A stretch of DNA of 64,000 bases from Burkholderia sp. (GCA_031253835.1 JAIRVP010000025.1:29884-93883), one strand, 5' to 3'; positions 9,756 to 19,872 are shown, counted from the first letter of the stretch. The notes: a model not told the origin generated them from the letters alone. Program-made: numbers and translations.

Positions 9756-11462
9756 ATGACACTACGCTTGAGCCGCCGCGCGTACGCGGAAATGTTCGGG
9801 CCGACGACGGGCGACCGCGTCCGGCTCGCCGATACCGAACTGCTGATCGAGATCGAACGCGACTTCACGACCTACGGCGAGGAAGTGAAATTCGGCGGCG
9901 GGAAAGTGATCCGCGACGGGATGGGCCAGTCGCAGCGCGTGGCGGCCGACGTGCCCGACACGGTCATCACGAACGCGGTGATCCTCGATCACTGGGGCAT
10001 CGTGAAGGCCGACATCGCGCTCAAGCACGGCCGCATCGCCGCGATCGGCAAGGCCGGCAACCCCGACATCCAGCCGGGCGTGACGATCGCGATCGGCGCC
10101 GCGACCGAAGTGATCGCCGGCGAAGGATTGATCGTGACGGCCGGCGGCATCGACACGCACATCCATTTCATCAGCCCGCAGCAGATCGACGAGGCGCTCG
10201 CGTCGGGCGTCACGACGATGCTCGGCGGCGGCACGGGGCCGGCCACCGGCACCAACGCGACGACCTGCACGCCGGGCCCGTGGCACATGGAGCGGATGCT
10301 GCAGGCCGCCGACGGCTGGCCGATCAACCTCGGCTTCCTCGGCAAGGGCAACGCAAGCCTGCCGGAACCGCTCGTCGAGCAGATCGCGGCCGGCGCGATC
10401 GGGCTGAAGCTGCACGAGGACTGGGGCACGACGCCCGCCGCGATCGACAACTGCCTGTCGGTCGCCGACGACACCGACACGCAGGTCGCGATCCACACCG
10501 ATACGCTGAACGAAGGCGGTTTCGTCGAATCGACGGTCGCCGCGTTCAAGGGCCGCACGATCCACACGTACCACACCGAAGGCGCGGGCGGCGGCCATGC
10601 GCCCGACATCCTGAAGGTGTGCGGCGAGTCGAACGTGCTGCCGTCGTCGACCAACCCGACGCGCCCGTACACGATCAACACGCTCGACGAGCATCTCGAC
10701 ATGCTGATGGTGTGCCACCACCTCGATCCGTCGATCGCCGAGGATCTCGCGTTCGCCGAATCGCGGATCCGCCGCGAGACGATCGCGGCCGAGGACATCC
10801 TGCACGATCTCGGCGCGCTGTCGATGCTGTCGTCCGATTCGCAGGCGATGGGCCGTGTCGGCGAAGTGATCATCCGCACGTGGCAGACCGCGCACAAGAT
10901 GAAGGTGCAGCGCGGTGCGTTGCCGGAAGACGGCGCGCGCAACGACAACTTCCGCGCGAAGCGCTACGTCGCGAAGTACACGATCAACCCGGCGATCACG
11001 CACGGCATCGCGCACGAAGTCGGCTCGATCGAACCCGGCAAGTGGGCCGACCTCGTGCTGTGGGAACCGGCGTTCTTCGGGATCAAGCCGTCGATGATCC
11101 TGAAGGGCGGGATGATCGCGATGGCGCAGATGGGCGACCCGAATGCGTCGATCCCGACGCCGCAGCCGGTCCACTATCGCGAGATGTTCGCGACGCGCGG
11201 CGGTGCGCTCGCCCGCACGTCGCTGACCTTCGTGTCGCAGATGGCGGCCGATGCGGGCATCGCGGAACGCTACGGCCTGGCAAAGCGGATCGTGCCCGTG
11301 CGCAACTGCCGCAACGTGACGAAGGCCGACATGATCCACAACGCGTGGCGCCCGTCGATCAGCGTCGACCCCGAAACCTACGACGTGATCGCCGACGGCC
11401 AGCTGCTCACCTGCGAGCCGGCGACGGTACTGCCGATGGCCCAGCGTTATTTCCTGTTCTGA
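9756..11462 (+). CDS. ureC: Urease alpha subunit
   Basis: The 568-aa catalytic subunit, which hydrolyses urea to ammonia and carbamate at a dinuclear nickel centre. All metal ligands and catalytic residues are in place: the HIHFISP histidine pair, GLKLHEDWG with the lysine to be carbamylated and the next histidine ligand, [21 protein letters not shown], the flap MVCHHLD with its cysteine, and SSDSQAMGR with the aspartate ligand. Length and order are standard, so the enzyme should be active once matured by UreDEFG. Confidence 0.97.
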   Translation: MTLRLSRRAYAEMFGPTTGDRVRLADTELLIEIERDFTTYGEEVKFGGGKVIRDGMGQSQRVAADVPDTVITNAVILDHWGIVKADIALKHGRIAAIGKAGNPDIQPGVTIAIGAATEVIAGEGLIVTAGGIDTHIHFISPQQIDEALASGVTTMLGGGTGPATGTNATTCTPGPWHMERMLQAADGWPINLGFLGKGNASLPEPLVEQIAAGAIGLKLHEDWGTTPAAIDNCLSVADDTDTQVAIHTDTLNEGGFVESTVAAFKGRTIHTYHTEGAGGGHAPDILKVCGESNVLPSSTNPTRPYTINTLDEHLDMLMVCHHLDPSIAEDLAFAESRIRRETIAAEDILHDLGALSMLSSDSQAMGRVGEVIIRTWQTAHKMKVQRGALPEDGARNDNFRAKRYVAKYTINPAITHGIAHEVGSIEPGKWADLVLWEPAFFGIKPSMILKGGMIAMAQMGDPNASIPTPQPVHYREMFATRGGALARTSLTFVSQMAADAGIAERYGLAKRIVPVRNCRNVTKADMIHNAWRPSISVDPETYDVIADGQLLTCEPATVLPMAQRYFLF

Positions 11463-11480
11463 TTTCCGGTTCCCCGTTTC

Positions 11481-12092
11481 ATGCGCACCCTCGACAAACG
11501 CATTGCCCCGAACGTGAAACTCGCCGCGTCGCTCGTCGCGCGTGCGCCGACGCTCACGCTCGCCTATGACGCCCGCTGCAAGAGCCGCCTCGCGGCGACG
11601 CTCGACACCGGCGAGGACGTCGCGCTCCTGCTGCCGCGCGGCACCGTGCTGCGCGACGGCGACGTGCTCGTCGCCGACGACGGCGCGCTCGTGCGCATCG
11701 CCGCCGCGCCCGAGACCGTGCTGCTCGTGCGCGCGGCCGACCCGCTCACGCTGATGCGCGCCGCGTATCACCTCGGCAACCGTCACACGCCGGTCGAGAT
11801 CGGCGACGGCTACCTGAAGCTCGAAGCCGATCCGGTGCTCGCCGACATGCTGCGCCGGCTCGGCACGCAGGTCGAGGAGACGCACGTGCCGTTCCAGCCG
11901 GAAGCCGGCGCGTACGGCGGCGGCCACAAGCACGGGCATGACGCGACGTTCGCCGAGGATTACGCGCTCGCGCAGCAGGTATTCGGCGAACACCACGGCC
12001 ACTCGCATTCGCACGATCACGATCACGATCACGATCACGATCACCAGCATGGTCCCGGATGCACGCACGGCCACGGCCATGACCACCACTGA
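11481..12092 (+). CDS. ureE: Urease accessory protein UreE (nickel chaperone)
   Basis: A 203-aa cytoplasmic nickel donor. The N-terminal peptide-binding domain and the metal-binding domain with [15 protein letters not shown] (conserved histidine) are followed by an unusually long histidine-rich tail of about 35 residues, made largely of His-Asp and His-Gly-His units. The DNA under the tail contains five tandem copies of the hexamer CACGAT at 12012-12041, so tail length can change without a frameshift. ureF overlaps its last 14 bases in another frame. Confidence 0.94.
   Translation: MRTLDKRIAPNVKLAASLVARAPTLTLAYDARCKSRLAATLDTGEDVALLLPRGTVLRDGDVLVADDGALVRIAAAPETVLLVRAADPLTLMRAAYHLGNRHTPVEIGDGYLKLEADPVLADMLRRLGTQVEETHVPFQPEAGAYGGGHKHGHDATFAEDYALAQQVFGEHHGHSHSHDHDHDHDHDHQHGPGCTHGHGHDHH
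12012..12041 (+). repeat. Tandem hexanucleotide repeat in ureE (CACGAT x5)
   Basis: Five perfect copies encode alternating His-Asp in the nickel-binding tail. Slippage would add or remove two residues at a time and keep the frame. Confidence 0.9.
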
Positions 12093-12759
12093 ACTCGTCG
12101 CGCTGCTGCACCTCGCGTCGCCGGCGCTGCCGATCGGCGCGTACAGCTATTCGCAGGGCCTCGAAGCCGCGCTCGACGCAAACCTCATCCGCGACGCCGA
12201 TTCTGCGCGCGACTGGATCGCCAGCGGCCTGACCGACGTGCTCGCGCACGGCGAGCTGCCGTTCCTCGCGCACCAGCTCGCACGCTGGCACGCGCACGAC
12301 ACGCAAGCGCTTGCCGCCGAGAACGCGTGGTTCATCGCGAGCCGCGAATCGGCCGAGTTGCGCCGCGAAACCGAACAGATGGGCTGGTCGCTCGCGCAGC
12401 TGTGCGCATCGCTCGAATGGGGCGACACCGCGCGCCGCGCGACGCTCGTGTCGATCTCGCCGGTCGCGCTGCCGACCGCGTTCGCGTACGCGGCCGCCAT
12501 GCACGACGCCCGCGCCGACGCGACGCTCGCGGCGTACGCATTCGGCTGGGTCGAGAACCAGACGTCCGCCGCGCTGAAGGCCGTGCCGCTCGGCCAGCTC
12601 GCCGGGCAACGCATCATCGTCGCGCTGCGCGGCGCGATCGACGCGGCCGTGCGCCGCGCACTCGCGACGCCGCCCGGCGCCATCAACACGTTCGCGCCGC
12701 AGCTCGGCATCCTGTCCGCGCGGCACGAGACCCAGTACTCGCGGCTGTTCCGCTCCTGA
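12079..12759 (+). CDS. ureF: Urease accessory protein UreF
   Basis: A 226-aa all-helical protein that bridges UreD and UreG in the urease activation complex and modulates the UreG GTPase. The start [20 protein letters not shown] is chosen because the family begins at this helix, with [12 protein letters not shown] as its signature. Other conserved features are [13 protein letters not shown] and [20 protein letters not shown]. It overlaps the 3' end of ureE by 14 bp. An in-frame ATG 30 bp upstream is a less likely start. Confidence 0.94.
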   Translation: MTTTELVALLHLASPALPIGAYSYSQGLEAALDANLIRDADSARDWIASGLTDVLAHGELPFLAHQLARWHAHDTQALAAENAWFIASRESAELRRETEQMGWSLAQLCASLEWGDTARRATLVSISPVALPTAFAYAAAMHDARADATLAAYAFGWVENQTSAALKAVPLGQLAGQRIIVALRGAIDAAVRRALATPPGAINTFAPQLGILSARHETQYSRLFRS

Positions 12760-12776
12760 ACCCGACGCTACCTGCC

Positions 12777-13424
12777 ATGAATGCACCTGCTCCCTCCTCC
12801 GCCCGCCGCACGAAGAAACTGCCGCCGCTGCGCGTCGGCATCGGCGGCCCCGTCGGCTCCGGCAAGACCACGCTGCTCGAAATGCTGTGCAAGGCGATGC
12901 GCGACCGGTACGACCTCGTCGCGATCACGAACGACATCTATACGAAGGAAGACCAGCGGCTGCTGACGGTGGCCGGTGCGCTGCCCGAGGAGCGCATCAT
13001 GGGCGTCGAGACGGGCGGCTGCCCGCACACGGCGATCCGCGAGGATGCATCGATCAACCTCGAAGCCGTCGACCGGATGCTGTCGCGCTTCCCCGATGCC
13101 GACATCGTGTTCATCGAATCGGGTGGCGACAATCTCGCGGCAACCTTCAGCCCCGAGCTGTCGGACCTGACGATCTACGTGATCGACGTCGCGGGCGGCG
13201 AGAAGATCCCGCGCAAGGGCGGCCCCGGCATCACGAAGTCCGACCTGCTCGTGATCAACAAGACCGACCTCGCGCCGCTGGTCGGCGCGAACCTCGACGT
13301 GATGGCGTCCGACACGCGGAAAATGCGCGGCGAACGGCCTTACGTGATGACGAACCTGAAGGCGCTCGAAGGCGTCGCGGACGTGATCGCGTTCATCGAG
13401 AAGAAGGGATTGCTGACGGTCTGA
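12777..13424 (+). CDS. ureG: Urease accessory GTPase UreG
   Basis: A 215-aa SIMIBI-class GTPase that delivers nickel during urease maturation. The P-loop is [12 protein letters not shown] near residue 27, the metal-binding CPH motif lies in [13 protein letters not shown], and the G4-type element reads [13 protein letters not shown]. The ATG at 12777 is 17 bp after the ureF stop. It is the last gene of the ure cluster and is followed by a large hairpin. Confidence 0.96.
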   Translation: MNAPAPSSARRTKKLPPLRVGIGGPVGSGKTTLLEMLCKAMRDRYDLVAITNDIYTKEDQRLLTVAGALPEERIMGVETGGCPHTAIREDASINLEAVDRMLSRFPDADIVFIESGGDNLAATFSPELSDLTIYVIDVAGGEKIPRKGGPGITKSDLLVINKTDLAPLVGANLDVMASDTRKMRGERPYVMTNLKALEGVADVIAFIEKKGLLTV

Positions 13425-13426
13425 GC

Positions 13427-13458
13427 CGCGTTGCGGCGGCACACGAAGCCGCAACGCG
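13427..13458. terminator. Hairpin between convergent ureG and waaA
   Basis: An eleven-base perfect stem (CGCGTTGCGGC / GCCGCAACGCG) with a ten-base loop lies between the stop codons of two converging genes. It lacks a T run on either strand, so it is only a probable terminator. Confidence 0.45.
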
Positions 13459-13487
13459 TTCGCGGACGGCCTTGCGCCGCCCTTCGT

Positions 13488-14849
13488 CTATTCGTCTTCG
13501 GAAGACGTATCCTGCGCGTCCTGCAGCATGCGCTCGCCGCGTTCGGCAGGCGGCAGCAGCGCCGCGAGCACGTCGACCGTGCGCGCGGTCGCGCCGCGGT
13601 GACGCGATGCGAAGGCCGCGCCGGCCGCCCCCATCGCGATGCGCCGCGCCTTGTCGGCGAACAGCGCGTCGAGCACGTGCGCGAGATCGAGCGGATCCGC
13701 GACCTGCATCGCGGCGCCGGCCGCAACCGCGTCGGCGGTCGCCTGCGTGAAGTTGAACACGTGCGGCCCGATCAGCACCGGCACGCCGACCGCGCACGCC
13801 TCGATCAGGTTCTGGCCGCCGAGCGGCAGCAGGCTGCCGCCGATGAATGCGATATCGGCAGCCGCATAGTACGCGCCGAGCTCGCCCATCGAATCGCCGA
13901 GCAGGACCGTCACGTCACCCGGCAGCGGTTCTGCCGCCGGCCGGCCGGCCGCGAGCGCCGCCGCGTCGGCCGCCCAGACGGAACGCCGCACGCACTTGAG
14001 CCCGCTGCGCGCGACGAGCGCCTCGACCTCGGCAAAGCGCTGCGGATGGCGCGGTACGAGCACCAGCAGCGCGTCGGGCGTATGCATCTCCGCGAACGCC
14101 TGCAGCACCAGCGCTTCTTCATTCTCGCGCGTGCTGGCGGCCACCCACACGGGCCGCGTGCCGATCGCGTCGCGCCACGCATGGCCGCGCGCCGCGAGTT
14201 CCGGCGGCGTCGTCATGTCGAACTTCAGGTTGCCGAGCACGGTCACGTTGCGCGCACCGAGCGACGTGAGCCGCTCCGCATCGGCCGGGCTCTGCGCGAG
14301 CACGCGCGAGAAACCGCCGAACACGTCGCGCGTCGCCGCGCCGAACTTCGCCGCGCGCCGGAACGAACGCGCGGACATCCGCGCATTGGTCAGCACGAGC
14401 GGGACATCCGCACGGCGGCACTCGTCGATCAGCGTCGGCCACACCTCGGTCTCCATCACGAGGCCGAGCGTCGGCCGCCACGCGTGCAGGAAACGCCGCA
14501 CCGCGCCCGGCATGTCGTACGGCAGGTAGCAGCGCAGCACGCGATCGCCGAAGAGCTGTTCGCCGGTCGCGCGGCCGCTCGGCGTCATGTGCGTGAGCAG
14601 GATGCGCGCATCGGGGCGCGCGTGCATCAGCGCGTCGATCAGCGGCTGCGCGGCGCGCGTCTCGCCGACCGATACCGCATGCACCCAGATCAGCGGCGTG
14701 CGGTCGTCGCGCGAGCGGCCGGCCACGTGGCCGAAGCGCTCGCCGATGTGTTCGCGATAGCCGCGCTCCTTGCGCGAGCGCACGTAGAGCCGGATGACCG
14801 CAGCCGGCGCGACGAGCCACCACAGCGCGCGATAGATCACCCTCAGCAT
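13488..14849 (-). CDS. waaA: 3-deoxy-D-manno-octulosonic acid (Kdo) transferase
   Basis: A 453-aa inner-membrane GT-B enzyme that adds Kdo from CMP-Kdo to lipid IVA, the first core step of LPS. It has one N-terminal membrane anchor (MLRVIYRALWWLVAPAAVIR), then the WaaA signature GERFGHV and WVHAVSVGETRAAQPLI, and in the C-terminal half GDSMGELGAYYAAADIAFIGGSL-like residues with the nucleotide-binding acidic end. Length is normal for the family. It lies upstream of nothing on its own strand at this end and shares orientation with kdoO and waaC, forming a small core-LPS group. Confidence 0.94.
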   Translation of the reverse strand: MLRVIYRALWWLVAPAAVIRLYVRSRKERGYREHIGERFGHVAGRSRDDRTPLIWVHAVSVGETRAAQPLIDALMHARPDARILLTHMTPSGRATGEQLFGDRVLRCYLPYDMPGAVRRFLHAWRPTLGLVMETEVWPTLIDECRRADVPLVLTNARMSARSFRRAAKFGAATRDVFGGFSRVLAQSPADAERLTSLGARNVTVLGNLKFDMTTPPELAARGHAWRDAIGTRPVWVAASTRENEEALVLQAFAEMHTPDALLVLVPRHPQRFAEVEALVARSGLKCVRRSVWAADAAALAAGRPAAEPLPGDVTVLLGDSMGELGAYYAAADIAFIGGSLLPLGGQNLIEACAVGVPVLIGPHVFNFTQATADAVAAGAAMQVADPLDLAHVLDALFADKARRIAMGAAGAAFASRHRGATARTVDVLAALLPPAERGERMLQDAQDTSSEDE

Positions 14850-14886
14850 GCGGCGGCCCTCGTGTTGCGTCGAAGCAGGTGCGCGC

Positions 14887-15771
14887 TCAAACCAGCGCCC
14901 TGCCCTTCAGGCGTTCGAGAATGCCGAGCGGCGCGCATTCGCGCCGGACCATCGCGTCGACCGGCAGGAAGAACGTCTGTTCGAGCATGAACTGGCCGGA
15001 CATCACAGCGTGCGAAGTCTGATCCGAGAAACATATCCACACGCAACCCGGCGGAAACGGCATCGTCTCCTGCGGGCTCGTCTTCTGGTAGTCGAGATCG
15101 GCCTTCATGCCGTCGTGCAGGTTCAGCATCAGGTGGTCGTACGCGCTGCGCGGCGACTTCGTCACGTGCAGCAGGTTCAGCAGCCACGCGGCGCCCGGCA
15201 GCTGCGGCTTGATCGACGGCAGGAAGCGCTTCGCGACGTCCTCGAACGGCTCGCCGACGCGCCATACGCGCGGCACGCCGGCCGGGTTCACGTTCGTGAA
15301 CACGCGCAGGATGCGCTCGCCGTAGTTCGGCCGCGACGGGAACGCGTCGACGTGCAGCCGGCTGTCGTCCTTGCGCCATGACGTCTGGCGCGTCTCGACC
15401 TGCATCAGCCGCAGGCTGGTCGGCGCGACGCGCAGCTTGCCGCGGTATTCGGGAAACAGGCCGTCGACGAGCGTGCCGGCCTGCTGCTGGAAGCGCGCGA
15501 CGAGCGCGCGCACGGCCGACTGCGTGACGCTGTCGCCGAGCACGCCGGCGAGCGCGCCGCCATTCGGCGCGAGGCTGATGTTCTTGCGTTTCGGATCGGC
15601 GAGCGCCGGATCGAGCAGCGCTTCCTCACCGCCTTCGATCGCGAAGCGCAGGTGCGGGAAATACAGCACCTTGCCTTCCTCGACCGCGGCCAGCAGCTGC
15701 TCGCGCGGCGCCGACAGGTTGTGTCCGCTCCAGTCGGCGGACGGGACTTCGATGATCTGGGATTCGCTCAT
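14887..15771 (-). CDS. kdoO: Kdo 3-hydroxylase, Fe(II)/2-oxoglutarate-dependent
   Basis: A 294-aa non-haem iron dioxygenase that hydroxylates the outer Kdo of the LPS core to give D-glycero-D-talo-oct-2-ulosonic acid (Ko), a function shown for the Burkholderia ambifaria and Yersinia enzymes. The facial-triad HxD is visible in SRLHVDAFPSRP near residue 146. A downstream histidine in SDQTSHAVMSG fits the third ligand, and FMLEQTFFLP follows as in the family. Placement between waaA and waaC supports this role over other dioxygenases. The ATG at 15771 is the only sensible start. Confidence 0.88.
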   Translation of the reverse strand: MSESQIIEVPSADWSGHNLSAPREQLLAAVEEGKVLYFPHLRFAIEGGEEALLDPALADPKRKNISLAPNGGALAGVLGDSVTQSAVRALVARFQQQAGTLVDGLFPEYRGKLRVAPTSLRLMQVETRQTSWRKDDSRLHVDAFPSRPNYGERILRVFTNVNPAGVPRVWRVGEPFEDVAKRFLPSIKPQLPGAAWLLNLLHVTKSPRSAYDHLMLNLHDGMKADLDYQKTSPQETMPFPPGCVWICFSDQTSHAVMSGQFMLEQTFFLPVDAMVRRECAPLGILERLKGRALV

Positions 15772-15795
15772 GATCGGTTCGCGTGTGTGACAGCG

Positions 15796-16791
15796 TTACA
15801 GGAGACCGAAGCCCGCGAGCGCCGACTTCACCTGCGCGATCGACGGGGGCTGCCCCGCCGTGCCGAGATTGACGACGTTCGGCGACCAGTAGCCACCGGT
15901 CCGCCAGGCCGTCGCGAAATTGTACAGTTCGACCGTCGGACGCTTCAGCGCGGCCGCGATGTGAACCAGACCTGTATCAACCCCGACGGTCGCGGCCGCG
16001 CCGTCGATCAGGCCGACCACGGCCGGCAGCGACAGCTTCGGCGGCACGATCGCCGCCGCGCCGAATTCCTTCGCGAGCCGCTCGCTGGTCGCGCGCTCCG
16101 CGTCATTGCCCCACGGCAGCACGAGCGAGGCGCCGCGCCGCACGAGCGCCTGGCCAAGCTCGATCCACGCGGCGTCCGGCCATTGCTTGTCGGCGCGCGA
16201 CGTCGCATGGACGAACACCACGTACGGCACCGGCAGGTTCAGGCCGAGCGCGGCCACCGCGAGCGCCGCCGCGCGCGTGTCGAGGCCGAAGTCGACCGGA
16301 TCGGCCGGCGTCGGCGCCGGGTCGTTTAGCGCGGCCGCGACGAGTTGCCGCGACCGCTCGACGACGTGCGTGCGCGGCGCGATCGGCACGCGCTTGCGGT
16401 AGAAAAAACGCACCGGCCATTCATAGCCGGCGCCGTCGGTGCGGTTGCCGAGCCCGACGAGCGGGCCGCGTGCCCAGCTCGCGACCCAGGCCGTCTTGAT
16501 GAGGCCCTGGCAATCGATCACGAGATCGTACTGCTCGGCCGCGAGGCGTTTGCGGAATGCACGGATCTCGCGCCACGTGGCGCCGGAGAACGGCTTCTTG
16601 CGCCAGCGGCGCAGCGAGAACGGCAGCACGTCGCGCACGCCGTCGACGAGCCGCACGAGGTCGACGAAGCTTTCCTCGACGAGCCAGTCGATCTGCGCAT
16701 CGGGGTGGCGGCGCCGGATATCGGCGATCACCGGCATGTTGTGCACGACGTCGCCCAGCGACGACACGCGCACGATCAGGATCTTTTGCAC
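15796..16791 (-). CDS. waaC: LPS heptosyltransferase I
   Basis: A 331-aa peripheral membrane GT9 glycosyltransferase that adds the first L-glycero-D-manno-heptose to Kdo. I place the start at the GTG at 16791, which gives the family-standard opening MQKILIVRVSSLGDVVHNMPV. A longer in-frame ATG upstream adds 26 residues unlike any heptosyltransferase. Typical segments are PDAQIDWLVEESFVDLV, VVFVHATSRADKQWP, and the C-terminal GVDTGLVHIAAALKRPTVELY that binds the ADP-heptose. It lies 24 bp upstream of kdoO in transcription order. Confidence 0.93.
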   Translation of the reverse strand: MQKILIVRVSSLGDVVHNMPVIADIRRRHPDAQIDWLVEESFVDLVRLVDGVRDVLPFSLRRWRKKPFSGATWREIRAFRKRLAAEQYDLVIDCQGLIKTAWVASWARGPLVGLGNRTDGAGYEWPVRFFYRKRVPIAPRTHVVERSRQLVAAALNDPAPTPADPVDFGLDTRAAALAVAALGLNLPVPYVVFVHATSRADKQWPDAAWIELGQALVRRGASLVLPWGNDAERATSERLAKEFGAAAIVPPKLSLPAVVGLIDGAAATVGVDTGLVHIAAALKRPTVELYNFATAWRTGGYWSPNVVNLGTAGQPPSIAQVKSALAGFGLL

Positions 16792-16867
16792 GCTGAAAAA
16801 ACGCCGGCTGGCAGCCGGCGACAAGCATAAAGGGGGGATTTTATCTCGCCCGGCGGGCCAGACAGAC

Positions 16868-16903
16868 AAAAAGCGGCCGCACGCCGTGGCGTGCGCCGCT
16901 TTT
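16868..16903. terminator. Bidirectional terminator between manB and waaC
   Basis: AAAAGCGG and CCGCTTTT arms continue into a CGCACGC / GCGTGCG stem, giving a long hairpin with A and T runs on both sides. It would end manB transcription on the minus strand before waaC. Confidence 0.8.
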
Positions 16904-16965
16904 CGGGATGGGCGCGGCCGGTGAACCGGCCGTCGCGCGGCAGGCGGCCCGCCGGCCGCCGGCGC

Positions 16966-18360
16966 TCAGAACGGCAGCTTGACGTCCGGCTTCGCGGCCG
17001 TCAGCACCCGGCGGAAGTCTTCCTGGATGCGCTTGAGCCCTTCCTGCGTCTCGGATTCGAAGCGCATCACGACGACCGGCGTCGTGTTCGACGAACGCGC
17101 GAGACCGAAGCCGTCCGGGTACTCGACACGCAGGCCGTCGATCGTCACGACTTCCTCGGCGCCGTCGAACTTCGCCTCCTTCTGCAGCTTGTCGATCAGG
17201 CGGAAGTTCTCGCCTTCGTCGAGCCAGAGCTGCAGTTCGGGCGTGCTCATCGCGTCCGGCAGCGCATTGAGCAGCGCGCTCGGGTCGGCCGTCTTCGCGA
17301 GGATCTCGAGCAGGCGCGCGCCCGTGTAGAGACCGTCGTCGAAGCCGTACCAGCGATCCTTGAAGAACACGTGACCGCTCATTTCGCCGGCGAGCGGTGC
17401 GCCCGTCTCGCGCAGCTTCGCCTTCACGAGCGAGTGGCCCGTCTTCCACATCAGCGGCTCGCCGCCCTTCGACTTGATCCACTGCGCGAGGTGGCGCGTG
17501 CACTTCACGTCGTAGATGATCTGCGCGCCCGGGTTGCGCGACAGCACTTCTTCCGCGAACAGCATCAGCTGGCGGTCCGGATAGATGATCTGGCCGTCCT
17601 TCGTGACGACGCCGAGGCGGTCGCCGTCGCCGTCGAACGCGAAGCCGAGCTCGGCGTCGGTGTCCTTCAGCGCCTGGATCACGTCCTGCAGGTTTTCCGG
17701 GTGCGCGGGATCGGGGTGGTGGTTCGGGAACGTGCCGTCGATGTCGGTGAAGCGCTCGACGAGTTCGCAGCCGAGCGCCTTGAACAGGCGCGTCGCGAGC
17801 GGGCCCGCGACGCCGTTGCCGGCGTCGACGACCAGCTTCAGCGGCCGCGCGAGCTTCACGTCGCCGACGATGCGCGCGATGTACTGATCGGCGACGTCGA
17901 ATTCCTCATACGTGCCGCTGCCCGTCTCGAAGCGCTCGTCGACGATGCGGCGGTACAGCGCCTGGATCTGCTCGCCGTAGATCGCGGCGCCGCGCAGCAC
18001 CATCTTGAAGCCGTTGTAGTCGGGCGGGTTGTGGCTGCCCGTGACGACGATGCACGAATCGACGCGGCGCTCGCCGCCCTTCAGCCCGAGCGGCACGTTC
18101 GCCGCGAAATAGCCGACCGGCGTCGGCACCATGCCGACGTCGACGACGTCGACCCCGGCCGCACGCAGGCCATCGGCGAGTGCGCCGACGAGTTCCGGCC
18201 CGGACAGGCGGCCGTCGCGCGCGACGACGACCGCGTCGCCGCCCTGCGCACGCACTTCACTGCCGAATGCCCGGCCGATCCCGCGCGCCGTGTCGACGTC
18301 GAGTGTCTTGCCGACCACGCCACGGATGTCATATGCCTTGAAGATGGATTGGGAGATCAT
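16966..18360 (-). CDS. manB: Phosphomannomutase/phosphoglucomutase
   Basis: A 464-aa cytoplasmic enzyme of the alpha-phosphohexomutase family (AlgC-like), interconverting hexose 6- and 1-phosphates. The catalytic serine loop is TGSHNPPDYNGFK near residue 107, the metal-binding loop is FAFDGDGDRLG, and the sugar-specificity loop reads GEMSGHVFF. In this setting it supplies mannose-1-phosphate to manC for GDP-mannose, and perhaps glucose-1-phosphate to rmlA. It stands alone between two terminators or promoters, so regulation may be separate from the O-antigen genes. Confidence 0.92.
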   Translation of the reverse strand: MISQSIFKAYDIRGVVGKTLDVDTARGIGRAFGSEVRAQGGDAVVVARDGRLSGPELVGALADGLRAAGVDVVDVGMVPTPVGYFAANVPLGLKGGERRVDSCIVVTGSHNPPDYNGFKMVLRGAAIYGEQIQALYRRIVDERFETGSGTYEEFDVADQYIARIVGDVKLARPLKLVVDAGNGVAGPLATRLFKALGCELVERFTDIDGTFPNHHPDPAHPENLQDVIQALKDTDAELGFAFDGDGDRLGVVTKDGQIIYPDRQLMLFAEEVLSRNPGAQIIYDVKCTRHLAQWIKSKGGEPLMWKTGHSLVKAKLRETGAPLAGEMSGHVFFKDRWYGFDDGLYTGARLLEILAKTADPSALLNALPDAMSTPELQLWLDEGENFRLIDKLQKEAKFDGAEEVVTIDGLRVEYPDGFGLARSSNTTPVVVMRFESETQEGLKRIQEDFRRVLTAAKPDVKLPF

Positions 18361-18494
18361 CGATTCTCTTCTCTCTCAGTTGCGTGCATGGAAAATTGTC
18401 TGGCTTGGCTGGCCGCCTCTCGCCGGTGCCGCGCATGATACATGCGGCCCCGCAAAACAAGGAGCGGAACGGCTGGAGCGGTCGCGATCCCACT

Positions 18495-18500
18495 TATAAT
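18495..18500 (+). promoter_or_regulatory. Perfect -10 box upstream of the flippase gene
   Basis: TATAAT lies 115 bp before the flippase start codon, in the divergent region with manB. No clear -35 is present at 16-18 bp. Confidence 0.4.
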
Positions 18501-18615
18501 CGCGGGTTTTGATGACGCGCATACCGCCCATTTTAATGCCTAGCCGCTCCGCCGCCGCCAACCCGCAGCCTTCGGGCGCCCTGCCGGCCGCCCTGTGCGC
18601 GTGCCGCCGCCGCGC

Positions 18616-19872
18616 ATGCTGAAGCGCTTCGGCAACCCGGACGTCGCGAAAGCCGTCGCGAACCTCGTCTGGCTGGGGCTCGAACGGCTCACGCAGATCG
18701 GCGTCGCGATCGCGATCAGCGGCCTGCTGGCCCGTTATTTCGGGCCAGATGTGTTCGGCAAATGGCAGTATGCGAATACGCTCCTCCTGGTACTGGCGCC
18801 GCTCACCTGGGTGTGCGGCGCGGAAATCCTCGTCCCGACCATCGTCCAGCGCCCGCCCGCCCAGCTCGGCGCGGTGCTCGGCAGCGCGTTCGCGCTGCGC
18901 ATCGCCGTGTCGGCCGCCGCGCTCGTCGCGACCTGGATCGCGATCGCCGCAGGCGCCTTCGATCCGCTGGTCGGCGCGATGCTCGCGGGCCTCGCCGTCA
19001 CGATGGTGTTCCGCGAGCCGTTCGTCGGCGTGATCAACGCGTGGCTGCAGAGCATGACCTACAGCAAGCCGCAGCTCGTCACCAGCATGATTACGGCGCT
19101 CGCGAAGGCGCTGCTCGTGTGGCTGCTGGTCCGCGCGGCCGCCGGCCCCGCCCGCTTCGCGTGGCTGTGGGCGCTCGAGGCCGCCGCGATCGGCTTCGCG
19201 CTGCTGCTGTACTACCGGCATCGTAACGGCGGCGCACTCGGCTGGACGTTCGATAAACCGCTGTTCAGGCACTTTGCAACGGCCGGCACCGTGTTCTGGC
19301 TCGGGCTCATCTGCATGTACCTGTTCCTGAAACTCGACCGCCTGATGCTCGAGCGTCACGTCTCGTTCGCCGATCTCGGCCGCTACTCGGCCGCGCAGCA
19401 GCTCAACGAGAACTGGATCACGCTCGCGCTGATGCTCGCGCAGACGATCGCGCCCGCCTTCGTCTACCGCGTGCAGGACGTCGCACGGCTGCGCCGCAAC
19501 ATCGTCCGGCTGATCGCGATGACGGCCGCGCTGATGACGGCCGGCGCGCTCGTGCTCGACGCGGCCGCCCCGCTGATCGTCGGCAAGGTGTTCGGCCCCG
19601 GCTACGAGGCGTCGGTCGACATCTTCCGCTGGGCCGTCTGGCTGTCCGTGCCGGCCGGCATCGAGGCGATAGGCAATCTTATCGTTCTCAAATATCAAGC
19701 AAAATTCGTGTTGCTGTCGAAATGGCTGCTCGCGCTGGCGATCGCCGCGGTCGTCAACCTGTTCGCGATCCCCCGCCTGGGCCTGTACGGCGCGCTCGTC
19801 GGGCTGGCGGCCGGCTACCTGGCCGCGGCCGCCGTCAACTTTTATTACATCCGTTTCAAGCTGCGAACATGA
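18616..19872 (+). CDS. Polysaccharide flippase (Wzx/MVF-like)
   Basis: A 418-aa polytopic inner-membrane protein with about twelve hydrophobic segments, of the type that moves lipid-linked oligosaccharides across the inner membrane. It opens MLKRFGNPDVAKAVANLVWLGLERL and contains the early loop ARYFGPDVFGKWQYANT, which is typical of Wzx/RfbX-like proteins. The ATG at 18616 is preferred to a GTG 21 bp upstream. The stop overlaps the ATG of the next gene (ATGA), so it heads an operon of glycosyltransferases. No Wzy-like polymerase accompanies it. Confidence 0.82.
   Translation: MLKRFGNPDVAKAVANLVWLGLERLTQIGVAIAISGLLARYFGPDVFGKWQYANTLLLVLAPLTWVCGAEILVPTIVQRPPAQLGAVLGSAFALRIAVSAAALVATWIAIAAGAFDPLVGAMLAGLAVTMVFREPFVGVINAWLQSMTYSKPQLVTSMITALAKALLVWLLVRAAAGPARFAWLWALEAAAIGFALLLYYRHRNGGALGWTFDKPLFRHFATAGTVFWLGLICMYLFLKLDRLMLERHVSFADLGRYSAAQQLNENWITLALMLAQTIAPAFVYRVQDVARLRRNIVRLIAMTAALMTAGALVLDAAAPLIVGKVFGPGYEASVDIFRWAVWLSVPAGIEAIGNLIVLKYQAKFVLLSKWLLALAIAAVVNLFAIPRLGLYGALVGLAAGYLAAAAVNFYYIRFKLRT

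Noticed and set aside
12012..12041. Short tandem repeat as a CRISPR array
   Set aside because: There are no spacers; it is a coding microsatellite in ureE. No CRISPR array or cas gene is visible anywhere in the window.
9762..12089. A 775-codon open frame on the minus strand opposite ureC/ureE
   Set aside because: It lies antisense to genes with complete active-site motifs and its translation shows no domain.
13431..14990. A 519-codon plus-strand frame opposite waaA
   Set aside because: Antisense to waaA, with arginine/histidine-rich content and no motif.
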